A DNA stretch of 64,000 nucleotides, from assembly GCA_963805925.1 (NCBI GenBank), contig CAWDWB010000002.1, positions 357,163-421,162 on the forward strand, read 5' to 3'. The notes under the pieces were generated by a model, which was not told where the DNA came from, made no database searches, and saw only the letters and a program-made list of their open reading frames with translations. Origin of the DNA: CAMPKL01 sp963805925 (lineage in GTDB: Bacteria > Acidobacteriota > Terriglobia > Bryobacterales > UBA6623). Position 1 is the stretch's first letter. Each line of letters starts with the position of its first letter. The position numbers and the translations under genes are program-made. Positions 1-8,811 of the stretch are shown one piece after another.

Positions 1-429
1 CTTGCTCGATTGCTGGAGCCGCGTGCGCCGCGGCCGGATTTGCGGCTGGCTGCGCTCTCGGCGCTAGCGGATGCGGGAATTGAGACCGGGGTCTTCGCCA
101 GTCCGATTCTGCCGTGGATCACTGACGCCGCCGGACAACTGGAAGGTCTGGGCCGGGCGGCGAAGGATGCCGGAGCCAGGTATTTGACCGGAGGAACGCT
201 GTTTCTAAAGGAGAGCGCCAGGCACGAGTTTTTCCCGCTCTTGCGCGATCACTTCCCGCATTTGGTTGCGGACTATGAGCAACTTTACCGTTGGGACGCC
301 TATCCCAAGGGCGGCAGGGTCGAACGGATTGAACGGACTTTGCGGGAGGTGAGAGAGCGGTTTGGGCTGCGGGCATGTGCGGTTTTTGAAGGGCCGCTGA
401 TGAATTCGCAGCTCAGCTTGTTTGATTAA
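1..429 (+). CDS. Radical SAM protein, C-terminal part (5' end outside window)
   Basis: The frame is open from base 1 and ends at a TGA-free TAA stop, giving about 142 residues. The stretch LEPRAPRPDLRL followed by ALADAGIETGV and ASPILPWITD resembles the C-terminal half of SPL/PA0069-like radical SAM proteins, where a similar 'EPR.P....R...I..L..AGI..GV...P..PG..D' pattern is usual. The CxxxCxxC iron-sulfur motif would lie upstream and cannot be seen. The substrate is unknown for this group. The last 17 bases overlap the convergent cutA gene. The internal ATG-type start at base 10 is not a real start. Confidence 0.7.
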   Translation, partial: LARLLEPRAPRPDLRLAALSALADAGIETGVFASPILPWITDAAGQLEGLGRAAKDAGARYLTGGTLFLKESARHEFFPLLRDHFPHLVADYEQLYRWDAYPKGGRVERIERTLREVRERFGLRACAVFEGPLMNSQLSLFD

Positions 430-754
430 CGTTGGCGTCGATCCATTTGAGGTAGGCCGAGGACCCTTCGATGATCGGCAAGACGACGAACTCGGGAACT
501 TCGTAGGAGTGCAACTCGTGGAGAGCGGCTTCGAGTTGGGGAAGCAGTTCGACGCGGGTCTTGATGATGAGCAGAACCTCGCTATCGTCCTGTACGCGGT
601 CATCCCACCAATAAAACGAGCGCACGCCGGGTACGACGTTGACGCAGGCGGCGAGACGGCGTGAGACGAGTTCTTGGGCCAAACGAGCGGCTTCTTCGGG
701 CGATCCGCAGGTCGTAAGCGCGATTCTTTGGGGTTTTTGAACGGGTTCCGGCAC
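413..754 (-). CDS. cutA: Divalent-cation tolerance protein CutA
   Basis: This 113-residue protein has the typical CutA length and pattern: an N-terminal strand with TTCGSPEEA, then RRLAACVNVVPGVRSFYWW, an acidic D-rich turn, LLIIKTR, and the closing HSYEVPEFVVLPI. CutA proteins form small cytoplasmic trimers linked to metal (copper) tolerance, though the exact biochemical role is unsettled. The start is a GTG at 754. It is convergent with the radical SAM gene and divergent from the FtsB-like gene, with only 49 bases between the two divergent starts. Family assignment is firm; function in this organism is inferred. Confidence 0.93.
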   Translation of the reverse strand: MPEPVQKPQRIALTTCGSPEEAARLAQELVSRRLAACVNVVPGVRSFYWWDDRVQDDSEVLLIIKTRVELLPQLEAALHELHSYEVPEFVVLPIIEGSSAYLKWIDANVNQTS

Positions 755-803
755 AGAGTACTAGGCCCTAAAGCCTGTTTCGATTATCATCGATAACACG
801 GCT

Positions 804-1106
804 GTGACTGTTCCTGACTCCATTTGGCGGGTCCGCAAGCGGATTGGCTACATCTGCGCCATTGCGCTGGCGGCCGCCTGGCTGCAGGCTTCGGGGTTTC
901 AGACGGTTCTGGATTTGCGCGCGGCTTGGGTGGAAGAGCAGCATCTGAACGAAGAAATTCAAGAGCTGGAACAGCAGAATGCGGAGCTGGAAGCAGACAT
1001 CAAAGCGTTGGAAACCAACGGATTCCGGGTCGAGCAACTCGCCCGCGAGAAGATGGGTCTGGCCCGCGAGAACGAGTTCGTGGTTGTTGTCCCGGGCAAG
1101 AAGTAG
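804..1106 (+). CDS. Septum formation initiator family protein (FtsB/DivIC-like)
   Basis: A 100-residue protein with one N-terminal membrane segment (about residues 13-32) followed by a heptad-rich coiled coil (LNEEIQELEQQNAELEAD) and the closing motif FRVEQLAREKMGLARENE, which is diagnostic of FtsB/DivIC. These bitopic proteins join FtsL and FtsQ at the division septum. The start is GTG at 804. There is no Shine-Dalgarno site; instead GATAAC sits at 792-797, six bases before the GTG, so the message is probably leaderless. It stands alone, away from any division cluster in this window. Confidence 0.85.
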   Translation: MTVPDSIWRVRKRIGYICAIALAAAWLQASGFQTVLDLRAAWVEEQHLNEEIQELEQQNAELEADIKALETNGFRVEQLAREKMGLARENEFVVVVPGKK

Positions 1107-1115
1107 AGTCGGCGC

Positions 1116-1889
1116 TTAGCCGGCGATGACGCCCTCGAGGGGTGAACTAGCGGAAGCGTATAGCTTCTTGGGCATACGTCCGGCCTCGAAAGCGAGGCGT
1201 CCGGCCTCGACGCCGAGCTTCATGGCCAGCGCCATCTTTTCCGCATCATCGGCCAGAGCGATCGCGGTATTCATCAGAATGCCGTCGAAGCCCAGTTCCA
1301 TGGCGATGGCGGCGTCCGATGCGGTGCCGACGCCCGCGTCGACGATGAGCGGCACTTCGGTGATCAGCTCGCGCAAGATCATCAGATTGCTGCGATTCTG
1401 GATGCCCATCCCGGAGCCGATGGCCGCGGCGAGAGGCATGACGGCGGCGGCGCCGGCGTCGATCAGCTTGCGGGCGTTGATGAGGTCGTCGGTGGTGTAA
1501 GGCAGAACGACGAAGCCTTCTTTAGCGAGGACGCGGGTGGCTTCCAAGAGGCCCTCATTGTCGGGGAAGAGCGTCTTTTCGTCGCCTATGACTTCGAGCT
1601 TGACCCAGTTGGAGAGGCCGACTTCACGGCCCAAGCGCGCGGTGCGGATCGCTTCGTCCGCCGTATAGCAACCGGCAGTGTTGGGCAGGATGAACATCTT
1701 GTCGCGGTCGATGTAGTCGAGCAGCGACTCTTCCGAGCGGTTGGTTAGGTTGACGCGCCGGACAGCGACGGTGACGCAGTCGGAACCGGAGAGGTCGTGA
1801 CAGCGCTTCATTTCTTGGAAGCTGCGGTACTTGCCCGTACCCACGAGCAAGCGAGAACTGAATTCACGGTCGGCGATGCGCAAAGCCAT
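1116..1889 (-). CDS. thiG: Thiazole synthase ThiG
   Basis: The 257-residue sequence matches ThiG along its length: LLVGTGKYRSF near the N-terminus, LPNTAGCYTADEA, the WVKLEVIGD segment carrying the Schiff-base lysine, MPLAAAIGSGMGIQN and VDAGVGTASDAA for phosphate binding. ThiG makes the thiazole phosphate moiety of thiamine from deoxyxylulose phosphate, dehydroglycine and ThiS thiocarboxylate. No thiS or thiO is adjacent; thiD lies 16 kb away. On the coding strand TACAAT (1898-1903) lies eight bases before the ATG with no SD, a leaderless arrangement. No THI-box riboswitch fits in the short upstream gap. Confidence 0.96.
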   Translation of the reverse strand: MALRIADREFSSRLLVGTGKYRSFQEMKRCHDLSGSDCVTVAVRRVNLTNRSEESLLDYIDRDKMFILPNTAGCYTADEAIRTARLGREVGLSNWVKLEVIGDEKTLFPDNEGLLEATRVLAKEGFVVLPYTTDDLINARKLIDAGAAAVMPLAAAIGSGMGIQNRSNLMILRELITEVPLIVDAGVGTASDAAIAMELGFDGILMNTAIALADDAEKMALAMKLGVEAGRLAFEAGRMPKKLYASASSPLEGVIAG

Positions 1890-1948
1890 AGAACCGCATT
1901 GTAGCGAGTCGCCTTGCTAGAATCGCGCACTAGGCACGACGACGCCCC

Positions 1949-2326
1949 ATGGATTCACTACCACCAATCACCCGCCCAGTCCGCGCACCGCTCGTGTTGG
2001 GCGGAATCTTCTTTGTCGCTTACTTGGGGTCTCAGGCCTTTTTCGCGGTTTCGTGCCTGGCGGCGGACTATGGTTGCCTGCTGACCTGGACGATGTACGC
2101 GGGGCGCAGCCCCGACCCCAATATTTTTGTGGAATGGAAGTCGGGCGGCGAGGCGACGTTGGAGGAGATTCAACAGGAATTTGGCGTCGCTAGAGTGTTG
2201 GGCGCGAAGATTGACCAGTCGAAGTGGGTCCCGCCGTACTTGTGCGCGAACTTACCGGATGCGCGTTCGGTGCGGCTAGAGTTTCGCCGACCGGCCCACA
2301 GCGAGTCGATTGCATGCTCGCCATGA
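1949..2326 (+). CDS. Small hypothetical protein, partner of HTTM protein
   Basis: A 125-residue protein with one predicted membrane segment (about residues 18-38, LVLGGIFFVAYLGSQAFFAV), then a soluble tail rich in charged residues. It belongs to no family I recognise. Its TGA stop overlaps the ATG of the next gene (ATGA at 2323-2326), so the two are translationally coupled and probably work together at the membrane. TAGAAT lies near 1919. Function unknown. Confidence 0.6.
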   Translation: MDSLPPITRPVRAPLVLGGIFFVAYLGSQAFFAVSCLAADYGCLLTWTMYAGRSPDPNIFVEWKSGGEATLEEIQQEFGVARVLGAKIDQSKWVPPYLCANLPDARSVRLEFRRPAHSESIACSP

Positions 2327-3186
2327 ACGCTTTCTCGAATTTCCTGAGTAAGACCACCGACGCACGGCCGTTGGCTGTAGCGCGCATCGTGATTGGCGGC
2401 GCCGCGTTCCTCCGCGGGATGGTGAGCTATCACCTGTTTGATCGCGTTCTGACGCCAGGCGTTGTGCGCGCTCCGTTTTTCGATTGGGTTCCCGATATGA
2501 CCAGGACGGCGATGCCGTGGTACACGGCCGTGTGGCTATTGGTTGCCGGAGCGTTTGCGTTGGGCTACCGGACGCGGCTAAGTGGGATGATCTTGGTCGG
2601 CCTCATCGCCTATCACTTGGCGGCGGGCGGATCGTTCTTCTGGAGTCACATCTACTTCCTTGGTTGCCTGATTCTGCTGTTAACAGTCGCGGATGCCGGC
2701 GCGGATCTGTCGTTTGACCACGCGGCGAGGGGTGGGCGAACCGTCCCGCTGTGGGGCGTTGTGTTGCTCAAGCTGCACATCTCGATCGTTTACGGTGTTG
2801 CGGCGTTAGCCAAGCTGAACCCGGAGTTTCTTTCGGGCGCCGTCTTGGAACGCGGGCTGTTGCGTCCGGAGTTTTTGAAGACTCCTGAGTTCTTGGTTGC
2901 CTTGGCATGGGGCACGATCGCGTATGAGTGCGGCATGGCGATTGCGTTGTGGGTGAAGCCGATGCGGCCATGGGCGATCGGGACGGGCCTACTCTTCCAT
3001 GCCTCGATTCCCCTGTTGATGGGACTGACGGGGGGGCTGGTTGTTTTCTCCACGTCGATAACGGCCACGTATGTCTTGTTCCTGGACCGGGAAGAGTTTA
3101 TGCGGTTGGAGCAATTCGTGCTGAAGTTGGCGGATGCGGCAGGGCTGTCACGCGTGAGGGCAACATTGATGGAACCTTCCAACTAA
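2323..3186 (+). CDS. HTTM-domain (vitamin K carboxylase-like) membrane protein
   Basis: A 287-residue polytopic protein with about seven hydrophobic segments. ARIVIGGAAFLRG at the N-terminus, the FFWSHIYFLGCLILLL segment and the YGVAALAKLNPEFLSGAVL stretch fit the HTTM (horizontally transferred transmembrane) family, related to the membrane part of gamma-glutamyl carboxylases. The start at 2323 is chosen because it forms an ATGA overlap with the upstream gene; a longer frame from 2224 lacks support. The carboxylase active-site residues cannot be confirmed by eye, so activity is open. Confidence 0.65.
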   Translation: MNAFSNFLSKTTDARPLAVARIVIGGAAFLRGMVSYHLFDRVLTPGVVRAPFFDWVPDMTRTAMPWYTAVWLLVAGAFALGYRTRLSGMILVGLIAYHLAAGGSFFWSHIYFLGCLILLLTVADAGADLSFDHAARGGRTVPLWGVVLLKLHISIVYGVAALAKLNPEFLSGAVLERGLLRPEFLKTPEFLVALAWGTIAYECGMAIALWVKPMRPWAIGTGLLFHASIPLLMGLTGGLVVFSTSITATYVLFLDREEFMRLEQFVLKLADAAGLSRVRATLMEPSN

Positions 3187-3226
3187 CGAATTCGTAATAG
3201 ACTGCATCTAGAGGTTAAGCCGAGTC

Positions 3227-5683
3227 ATGGAAACCTTTTTTCAAGATCTCAAACACTCTCTGCGGATGTTCCGGCAGAACCCCGCTTTCACGTTTGCCGC
3301 GGTGGCGGCGTTGGCTCTGGGCATCGGCGCGAATACGGCAATTTTCTCGGTGGTGAACGCCGTTTTGCTGTCGCCCCTCAAGGTCTACGAGCCGGATCGC
3401 ATCGTGCAACTGAGGACCACGTCTCCGCAGGGCAATAATCCGGGCGGTTCGCCTGCGAAATTTGCCCACTGGAGGTCGCTGGACGACATTTTGGAGATGG
3501 TCGCGGCGTCGCGAGGCGGGCTAGTGAACTACACGGGAGGGGAAGAGGCGGAGCAAGTTCCGACGGCCACGGTCTCGGCGGATTATTTCAGGCTCTATGG
3601 CGCGCGGGCGGTGCAGGGCCGTACCTTCACGGAGGAGGACGATCTGCCGAACGGTCCCCTGGCCGCAGTGATTAGCCATTCGTTTTGGGAGCGTCGTTTT
3701 GACGCGGATCCCGACATTCTGGGCCGATCGATCATTCTCGGCGGCAAGGCGTATACCGTTGTGGGCGTGATGGATCCTGAGTTTGCGATTCCAGAACTGC
3801 AGCCGACAACAGATGTTTGGATTCCGTTCCAACTGGATCCGAACACGACAGACCAGGGGCACTATTTCAACATCAATGCGCGGCTGAAGCCGGGCGTGAC
3901 GGTGGAACAGGCGCGGGCGCGGCTGCAGTCCGCCACGGAGACGTATCGCGAGAAGTTTCCGCAGTTCAGCAAGGACGAAAAGTTCGACCTGCTGCCGTTG
4001 CGTGAAGCTATGGTCGCGAATTCACGGTCGACGTTGTTCGTGCTGATGGGCGCGGTCGGCTTCGTCTTGCTGATCGCCTGCGCCAACGTGGCCAATCTGT
4101 TGCTGGCGCGGGCGGCGGGACGACGTCGTGAAATTGCCGTTCGATCCGCCATCGGCGCCGGCCGCGGCCGCATCATTCGCCAACTGTTAACCGAGAGCGT
4201 CTTGCTGGCAACGATTGCGGGCGCGGTCGGCTTGGCTTTGGGCGCCATCGGAATACGAGCGCTGTTAAGCGTCAACACCGCCGGCTTGCCGCGCCTCGGC
4301 GAAAACGGTTCGCTGGTATCGATTGACTGGCGTGTGGTGGGTTTTACGCTTGCGGCTTCGTTGCTCACCGGAATCTTGTTTGGGCTGATCCCTGCGATGC
4401 AAGGGTCGCGGGCGGACCTGAGCAGTGCATTGAAGGAGGGCGGAGGGAGGTCAGGCTCAGGATTCCGTCAGAACAAGGTGCGTTCTCTGCTAATCGTGAC
4501 GGAGGTGGCGCTGGCAGTGGTCTTGCTGGTGGGCTCGACCCTGTTGATTCGCACTTCAATGGCCCTGGGCGACGTAGACCCTGGCTACAACGTGTCGAAC
4601 GTGGTGACGATGCGAATGTCGCTGGCGGAGGCCCGGTTTGCGACTTCGGAAAGCGTTGAACAACTCGTGGAAAACGGCGTAGCGCGTCTTGAGTCGCTGC
4701 CGGGCGTGGAGGTCGCCAGCGCTACTTGTTGTGTCCCGCTGCAGGGCGGTTACGGCTTGCCGTTTACGATCGTCGGTCGACCATCCGAGGGCCCGTACCA
4801 CGGCGGAGGCTCCTGGCTCACGGTTTCCCCGGGCTACTTCGACGTTTTCCAGATTCCGGTTGAGCAGGGCCGCGCGTTTGATCTTCGCGACAACGCCGCC
4901 GGGCCGCCGGTGGTGATCATCAATGAGGCCATGGCGAAGCAATACTGGCCCGATAGTGATCCGCTGCAAGATCGGCTGACGATTGGCCGCGGCGTGATGC
5001 GCGAGTTTAACGACGAACCGGAGCGGCAAATCGTGGGCATCGTCGGCGACGTTCGCGACGGCGGTCTGAATCGCGATCCCGGCCCGCATATGTATGTGCC
5101 GCAGGCGCAAATTTCCGATGCAGCTAACGTACTCAACACGGGGATTTCTCCAATCGCCTGGGTGATCCGAACAGCAGGCAATTCCTCGGCGCTGACAGAG
5201 CAAATTCGGACAGAGTTGAGGCAGGCAAGCGGGCTGCCGCTTGCGAACGCCGTCTCGATGGAGGAGGTTGTCTCGAACTCGCTTTCGCGGCAGAAATTCA
5301 ACATGTGGCTGATGACGGTTTTCGGGTTTACGGCGTTGTTGTTGGCGGCGATCGGCATTTACGGGCTGATGGCTTACTCGGTGCAGCAGCGTACGCAGGA
5401 GATCGGCATCCGGTTGGCGCTGGGGGCGCGGCTGGAACAGGTGCGCAACATGGTCGTGGCGCAAGGGATGAAGCTGGCCGGTGTGGGCGTCGTGATCGGG
5501 ATCGGGGCGGCGTACGGCCTGACGCAATTCATTTCGAGTTTCCTGTTTGGGGTGGAGGCGCACGATGTGCTGACGTTCACGGCGGTTCCGGCGCTGCTGG
5601 TCTTGGTGTCGTTGGCGGCGATTTGGATTCCTGCGCGGCGGGCAAGCCGTGTGGAGCCACTCAAGGCGCTGCGCTACGAATAA
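3227..5683 (+). CDS. Large ABC-transporter permease of the acidobacterial FtsX/MacB type
   Basis: An 818-residue permease. The N-terminus has FFQDLKHSLRMFRQNPAF and then GIGANTAIFSVVNAVLL, the hallmark of the duplicated MacB_PCD/FtsX permeases that are very abundant in Acidobacteriota. Two copies of the layout are visible: a membrane segment plus periplasmic MacB-like domain (about 20-270), three membrane helices (about 270-400), a second periplasmic domain (about 420-670), and three more helices ending in PARRASRVEPLKALRYE. The family is thought to pair with a MacB-type ATPase, but none lies next to it. Substrate unknown. No transcription partner is visible on either side. Confidence 0.92.
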   Translation: METFFQDLKHSLRMFRQNPAFTFAAVAALALGIGANTAIFSVVNAVLLSPLKVYEPDRIVQLRTTSPQGNNPGGSPAKFAHWRSLDDILEMVAASRGGLVNYTGGEEAEQVPTATVSADYFRLYGARAVQGRTFTEEDDLPNGPLAAVISHSFWERRFDADPDILGRSIILGGKAYTVVGVMDPEFAIPELQPTTDVWIPFQLDPNTTDQGHYFNINARLKPGVTVEQARARLQSATETYREKFPQFSKDEKFDLLPLREAMVANSRSTLFVLMGAVGFVLLIACANVANLLLARAAGRRREIAVRSAIGAGRGRIIRQLLTESVLLATIAGAVGLALGAIGIRALLSVNTAGLPRLGENGSLVSIDWRVVGFTLAASLLTGILFGLIPAMQGSRADLSSALKEGGGRSGSGFRQNKVRSLLIVTEVALAVVLLVGSTLLIRTSMALGDVDPGYNVSNVVTMRMSLAEARFATSESVEQLVENGVARLESLPGVEVASATCCVPLQGGYGLPFTIVGRPSEGPYHGGGSWLTVSPGYFDVFQIPVEQGRAFDLRDNAAGPPVVIINEAMAKQYWPDSDPLQDRLTIGRGVMREFNDEPERQIVGIVGDVRDGGLNRDPGPHMYVPQAQISDAANVLNTGISPIAWVIRTAGNSSALTEQIRTELRQASGLPLANAVSMEEVVSNSLSRQKFNMWLMTVFGFTALLLAAIGIYGLMAYSVQQRTQEIGIRLALGARLEQVRNMVVAQGMKLAGVGVVIGIGAAYGLTQFISSFLFGVEAHDVLTFTAVPALLVLVSLAAIWIPARRASRVEPLKALRYE

Positions 5684-5753
5684 TTTCAGGTATTCTCGAA
5701 AAAATTACAGAAATGGGGCATAATTCTTCCGAACCATCTGACCGGAGGACCTG

Positions 5754-7412
5754 ATGCGCGTCCTGAAACAAGACAATGGCCTTACGGCGATGGCCACCGC
5801 CGGTTCCTACGTCGTCCTCATCGGCTGGGATATGGACGAGGCCGTGATGCGACAGCGCGGCATTCTTGGCTTCTCCCTGCAACGCAAGCGGCACGAGGAT
5901 GGCGAGGTCGTTTGGCTAGGCGGCATGAAGACGTTTGAAGCAGTGGAGCCGGAGCCGATTCCGGGCGAGTTGGTTAGTACGTTCCACCACCCGCTGCAGA
6001 CATTTCAATGGGCGGACTATTCCGTCTCGCCGAACAAGACGTACACCTACAAGTTGGTCGCCAGGGGCGGCGCGCCGGGCGCGCTGACGAACGACGCCTC
6101 AGTCACGATCAAAGTGACGACGGAACGCACAGACCAAGGCAAGCACGCGATCTTCTTCAATCGCGGATCGATCGCATCGCAGGAGTACGCGCGGCGCTTC
6201 CACAATCGGCGGCCTGAGGATGTAGGGCCTTCGGCATTTAATTGGCTGTCGCGTGGGCTGGTCGAGAGTCTGGAGACGTTCATCGCGCAGGCCGGGGCGG
6301 GGGACGAATTGCGCGGGGCGTTCTTTGAGTTCAAGAACGACCGTATCTTCGACGCTTTGCGCGACGCTCAGGCTCGTGGTGCGGCCGTCGGCATTCTCTA
6401 CGACGGCGATACGCAGAAGGACGCGAATGAGGCGGCGCTGAGCGGCAGCGGTATTGAACCTTTCACGAAGGCCCGGGAACACTCGGGGCGATTTGCGCAC
6501 AACAAGTTTCTGCTGTTTCGCAAGGGAGGCGTCTCGAAGGAAGTCTGGACCGGTTCCACGAACCTGAGTCAGAACGGCATCTTCGGGCACTCCAACAATG
6601 CGCACTTGATTCGCGACCAGACGGTGGCGGAGAAATATCACGAGTATTGGCAAACGTTGGATGCGGACCAAACGAAGAAGCCCACCGCGGAGGCCAATGA
6701 GATCACCTCTCCCGCTCCGCCGAATCCCTTTCCGGTTGGGGTGACGCCAGTCTTTTCGCCCCGCCGCAGCCTCGACGTCCTCGACTGGTACGGCCAACTG
6801 GCTGGGGCCGCTCAACGCGGCGTGTTCGCTACCTTCGCGTTCGGCATGGATACGCGCTTCGTCAACGTCTACGACCACAAGGATGACGTGCTGCGGTTTG
6901 CGCTGATGGAAAAGAAGGGCAACGGCAGCCAGTTTAAGGAGCAGGCCAAGCAGATCGACCGGATACGGAAGCATCCGAACGTGACGGTATCAGTCGGCAA
7001 CAAGGTAACGCTGAATGAGTTCGACCGTTGGCTCAACGAGATCGACAAAGTCGTGAACGAGGCGCACGTGCTTTACGTGCATACGAAGTACATGTTGATC
7101 GACCCGCTCGGCGATGACCCGGTGGTAATTGTCGGATCGGCGAACTTCTCAAAGGCGTCAACGGACACCAACGACGAGAATATGCTCGTCATCCGCGGCG
7201 ACAAGCAGGTGGCGGATGTCTACATGGGCGAATTCATGCGGCTGTTCACGCACTACGCTTTTCGGGAGTCGTTGACGTTCAAGAACAGCCAAACGCCGGA
7301 AGCGGCGCTGACGCGCAAGTATCTCTCCGACAACGGTAACTGGATCAATGAAAGCTATTTCAAGCCCGGCTCCGACCGCGCGTTGCGACGCAAGTATTTC
7401 TCCGGGCAGTGA
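5754..7412 (+). CDS. Phospholipase D-like domain protein with asymmetric HKD motifs
   Basis: A 552-residue protein. Residues 1-125 look like a beta-sandwich, fibronectin-like domain. Two PLD-type repeats follow. Repeat one has HNKFLLFRK near residue 249 and then WTGSTNLS; repeat two has HTKYMLIDP near residue 443 and then VGSANFSKAS. In the first HKD motif the usual Asp is Arg, whereas the second (HxKx4D) is intact. PLD enzymes hydrolyse or transfer phosphodiester bonds; this one could act on lipid or nucleic acid. No signal peptide is seen. GGAGG lies shortly before the ATG and CATAAT at 5719-5724 may be a -10 box. Confidence 0.82.
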   Translation: MRVLKQDNGLTAMATAGSYVVLIGWDMDEAVMRQRGILGFSLQRKRHEDGEVVWLGGMKTFEAVEPEPIPGELVSTFHHPLQTFQWADYSVSPNKTYTYKLVARGGAPGALTNDASVTIKVTTERTDQGKHAIFFNRGSIASQEYARRFHNRRPEDVGPSAFNWLSRGLVESLETFIAQAGAGDELRGAFFEFKNDRIFDALRDAQARGAAVGILYDGDTQKDANEAALSGSGIEPFTKAREHSGRFAHNKFLLFRKGGVSKEVWTGSTNLSQNGIFGHSNNAHLIRDQTVAEKYHEYWQTLDADQTKKPTAEANEITSPAPPNPFPVGVTPVFSPRRSLDVLDWYGQLAGAAQRGVFATFAFGMDTRFVNVYDHKDDVLRFALMEKKGNGSQFKEQAKQIDRIRKHPNVTVSVGNKVTLNEFDRWLNEIDKVVNEAHVLYVHTKYMLIDPLGDDPVVIVGSANFSKASTDTNDENMLVIRGDKQVADVYMGEFMRLFTHYAFRESLTFKNSQTPEAALTRKYLSDNGNWINESYFKPGSDRALRRKYFSGQ

Positions 7413-7524
7413 GGGTTGCGGAGCCTGAGCCAGGTTGGCCGCCCAGGGAGGGGAGCGGTAAATTTCTGTTCTCGCGCGGGGAGCGACCCGGCAGGCGCCA
7501 TGCGTTCCAAGTAAAATCGAAGGC

Positions 7525-8350
7525 GTGCAGTTCAAAGCCGTACCGGAAGAGCAAGACCTCCAGGACCTCGTGCGTCAGTTCCGCTTCTTTGAAAGCGAGA
7601 CGACGAATCCCACTACGCTGACGCGGGCCGATATCGAAGCCTATAACCGCGACGGTTATCTGAAATCCATCCGCGTCTTTAGCGATGACGAAATCATCGA
7701 CTTCCGCGGTTACTTCGACGACTTGTTGGCGAAGGTGATGGCGGCGGGCGGCGATTCCTACTCGATCAGCACGGCGCACTTGAAGCACGGGCGCGTATAT
7801 GACCTACTGACGCACCCGAAGATCGTCGCTGCGGTGCGTGACATTTTGGGCGAGGACGTGATTGGCTGGGGCTCACACTTCTTCTGCAAGATGCCCCATG
7901 ACGGCAAGGCGGTAGCCTGGCACCAGGACGGCAGCTATTGGCCGCTGACTCCTTCGAAGACGGCCACGGTTTGGTTGGCGATTGACGATGCGGACACGGA
8001 GAACGCCTGCATGCAGTTCATCGCCGGGCTCGCACTTGTTTGGGCATATTCCGTATCGCACGAGCAGCGACGCGGAAGGCAACGTGCTAAACCAGACGGT
8101 CGATAACCCGATGCAGTACGGATCGCTGGTGGACGACGAGTTGAAGGCCGGTGAGATTTCGATCCACGCGGACTTGTTGTTGCACGGTTCTGAGGCGAAT
8201 AACTCCGATCGGCGCCGCTGCGGTTTGACGCTGCGCTATTGTGCGGCTGACGTACGCGCCGGGTCAGGGTGGGAGGCGAAAGGCGTCGTCGTCAGCGGCT
8301 CCGATCCGTCGGGGCATTGGGCGAATCCGCGACGACCGACGGAAGATTAG
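7525..8350 (+). pseudogene. Phytanoyl-CoA dioxygenase family gene, one frameshift
   Basis: The first frame (7525-8106) gives the start of a 2-oxoglutarate/iron dioxygenase, including the metal motif AWHQDGSYWPL. The second frame (to 8350) gives the end, with the distal His in ISIHADLLLHGS and the 2OG-binding Arg region RRRCGLTLRY. Removing one G from the GGG at 8026-8028 joins them as MQFIAGSHLFGHIPY, giving about 274 residues with every catalytic residue in place. It is therefore either a recent frameshift or an assembly error. Start GTG at 7525 follows TAAAAT (7512-7517) by seven bases with no SD. Substrate unknown; a second family member lies at 10961. Confidence 0.85.
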
Positions 8351-8811
8351 TCAGCCAGGGGCCGGACGAGCTCGGTCGCCCAGTCGGCCGGATTGGGGCT
8401 CGACTCAGGACCCGCGACATACCTCTCCCACAGATCGGGTGTTGCGGTATGCCCATTCGCCGCGATCCAGGAACTGAATTCGCCCCACGCGCTGCCTAGG
8501 CCTTCGTAGGGGCCGTGATAGGTTGTTTGCGCTGCCGTTGCGGCCGGCAGACTGCTGGGCTCCACTCGCCCTGCTGCCGCGAACGGTTGGGCGACAGGGA
8601 CGCCGACTTCGAAGTCGAATACATCCGGGTCAATGCGGAAGTGACGCGAAAAGACCGGTCCGGCTGGGGTGAGACCTTGAGCAGAGACGGCGGCCATGAC
8701 TTCGCCAATGGCGGGTCCCATGACCTTCTGGATTTCCGAGCGCGGTATGGTGAGGCGCACGACCGCCGTTTGTTGGGCGGCGGTTTGTACGATCTGAGGC
8801 TGGTCGATCAT
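8347..8811 (-). CDS. GyrI-like / AraC effector-binding domain protein
   Basis: A 154-residue single-domain protein matching the GyrI-like small-molecule-binding fold: VVRLTIPRSEIQKVMGPAIGEVMA, then RHFRIDPDVFDFEVGVPV and TAAQTTYHGPYEGLGSAW. The family binds hydrophobic or cationic ligands and is often fused to AraC or MerR regulators; here no DNA-binding domain is present. It directly follows the PQQ dehydrogenase on the same strand with no gap (start ends at 8811, previous stop begins at 8812), so it is probably cotranscribed. Its stop overlaps the convergent dioxygenase stop by four bases. Confidence 0.8.
   Translation of the reverse strand: MIDQPQIVQTAAQQTAVVRLTIPRSEIQKVMGPAIGEVMAAVSAQGLTPAGPVFSRHFRIDPDVFDFEVGVPVAQPFAAAGRVEPSSLPAATAAQTTYHGPYEGLGSAWGEFSSWIAANGHTATPDLWERYVAGPESSPNPADWATELVRPLAD

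Noticed and set aside
1890..1948. THI-box (TPP) riboswitch before thiG
   Set aside because: The upstream gap is too short and no THI-box motif is present; thiD also lacks one.
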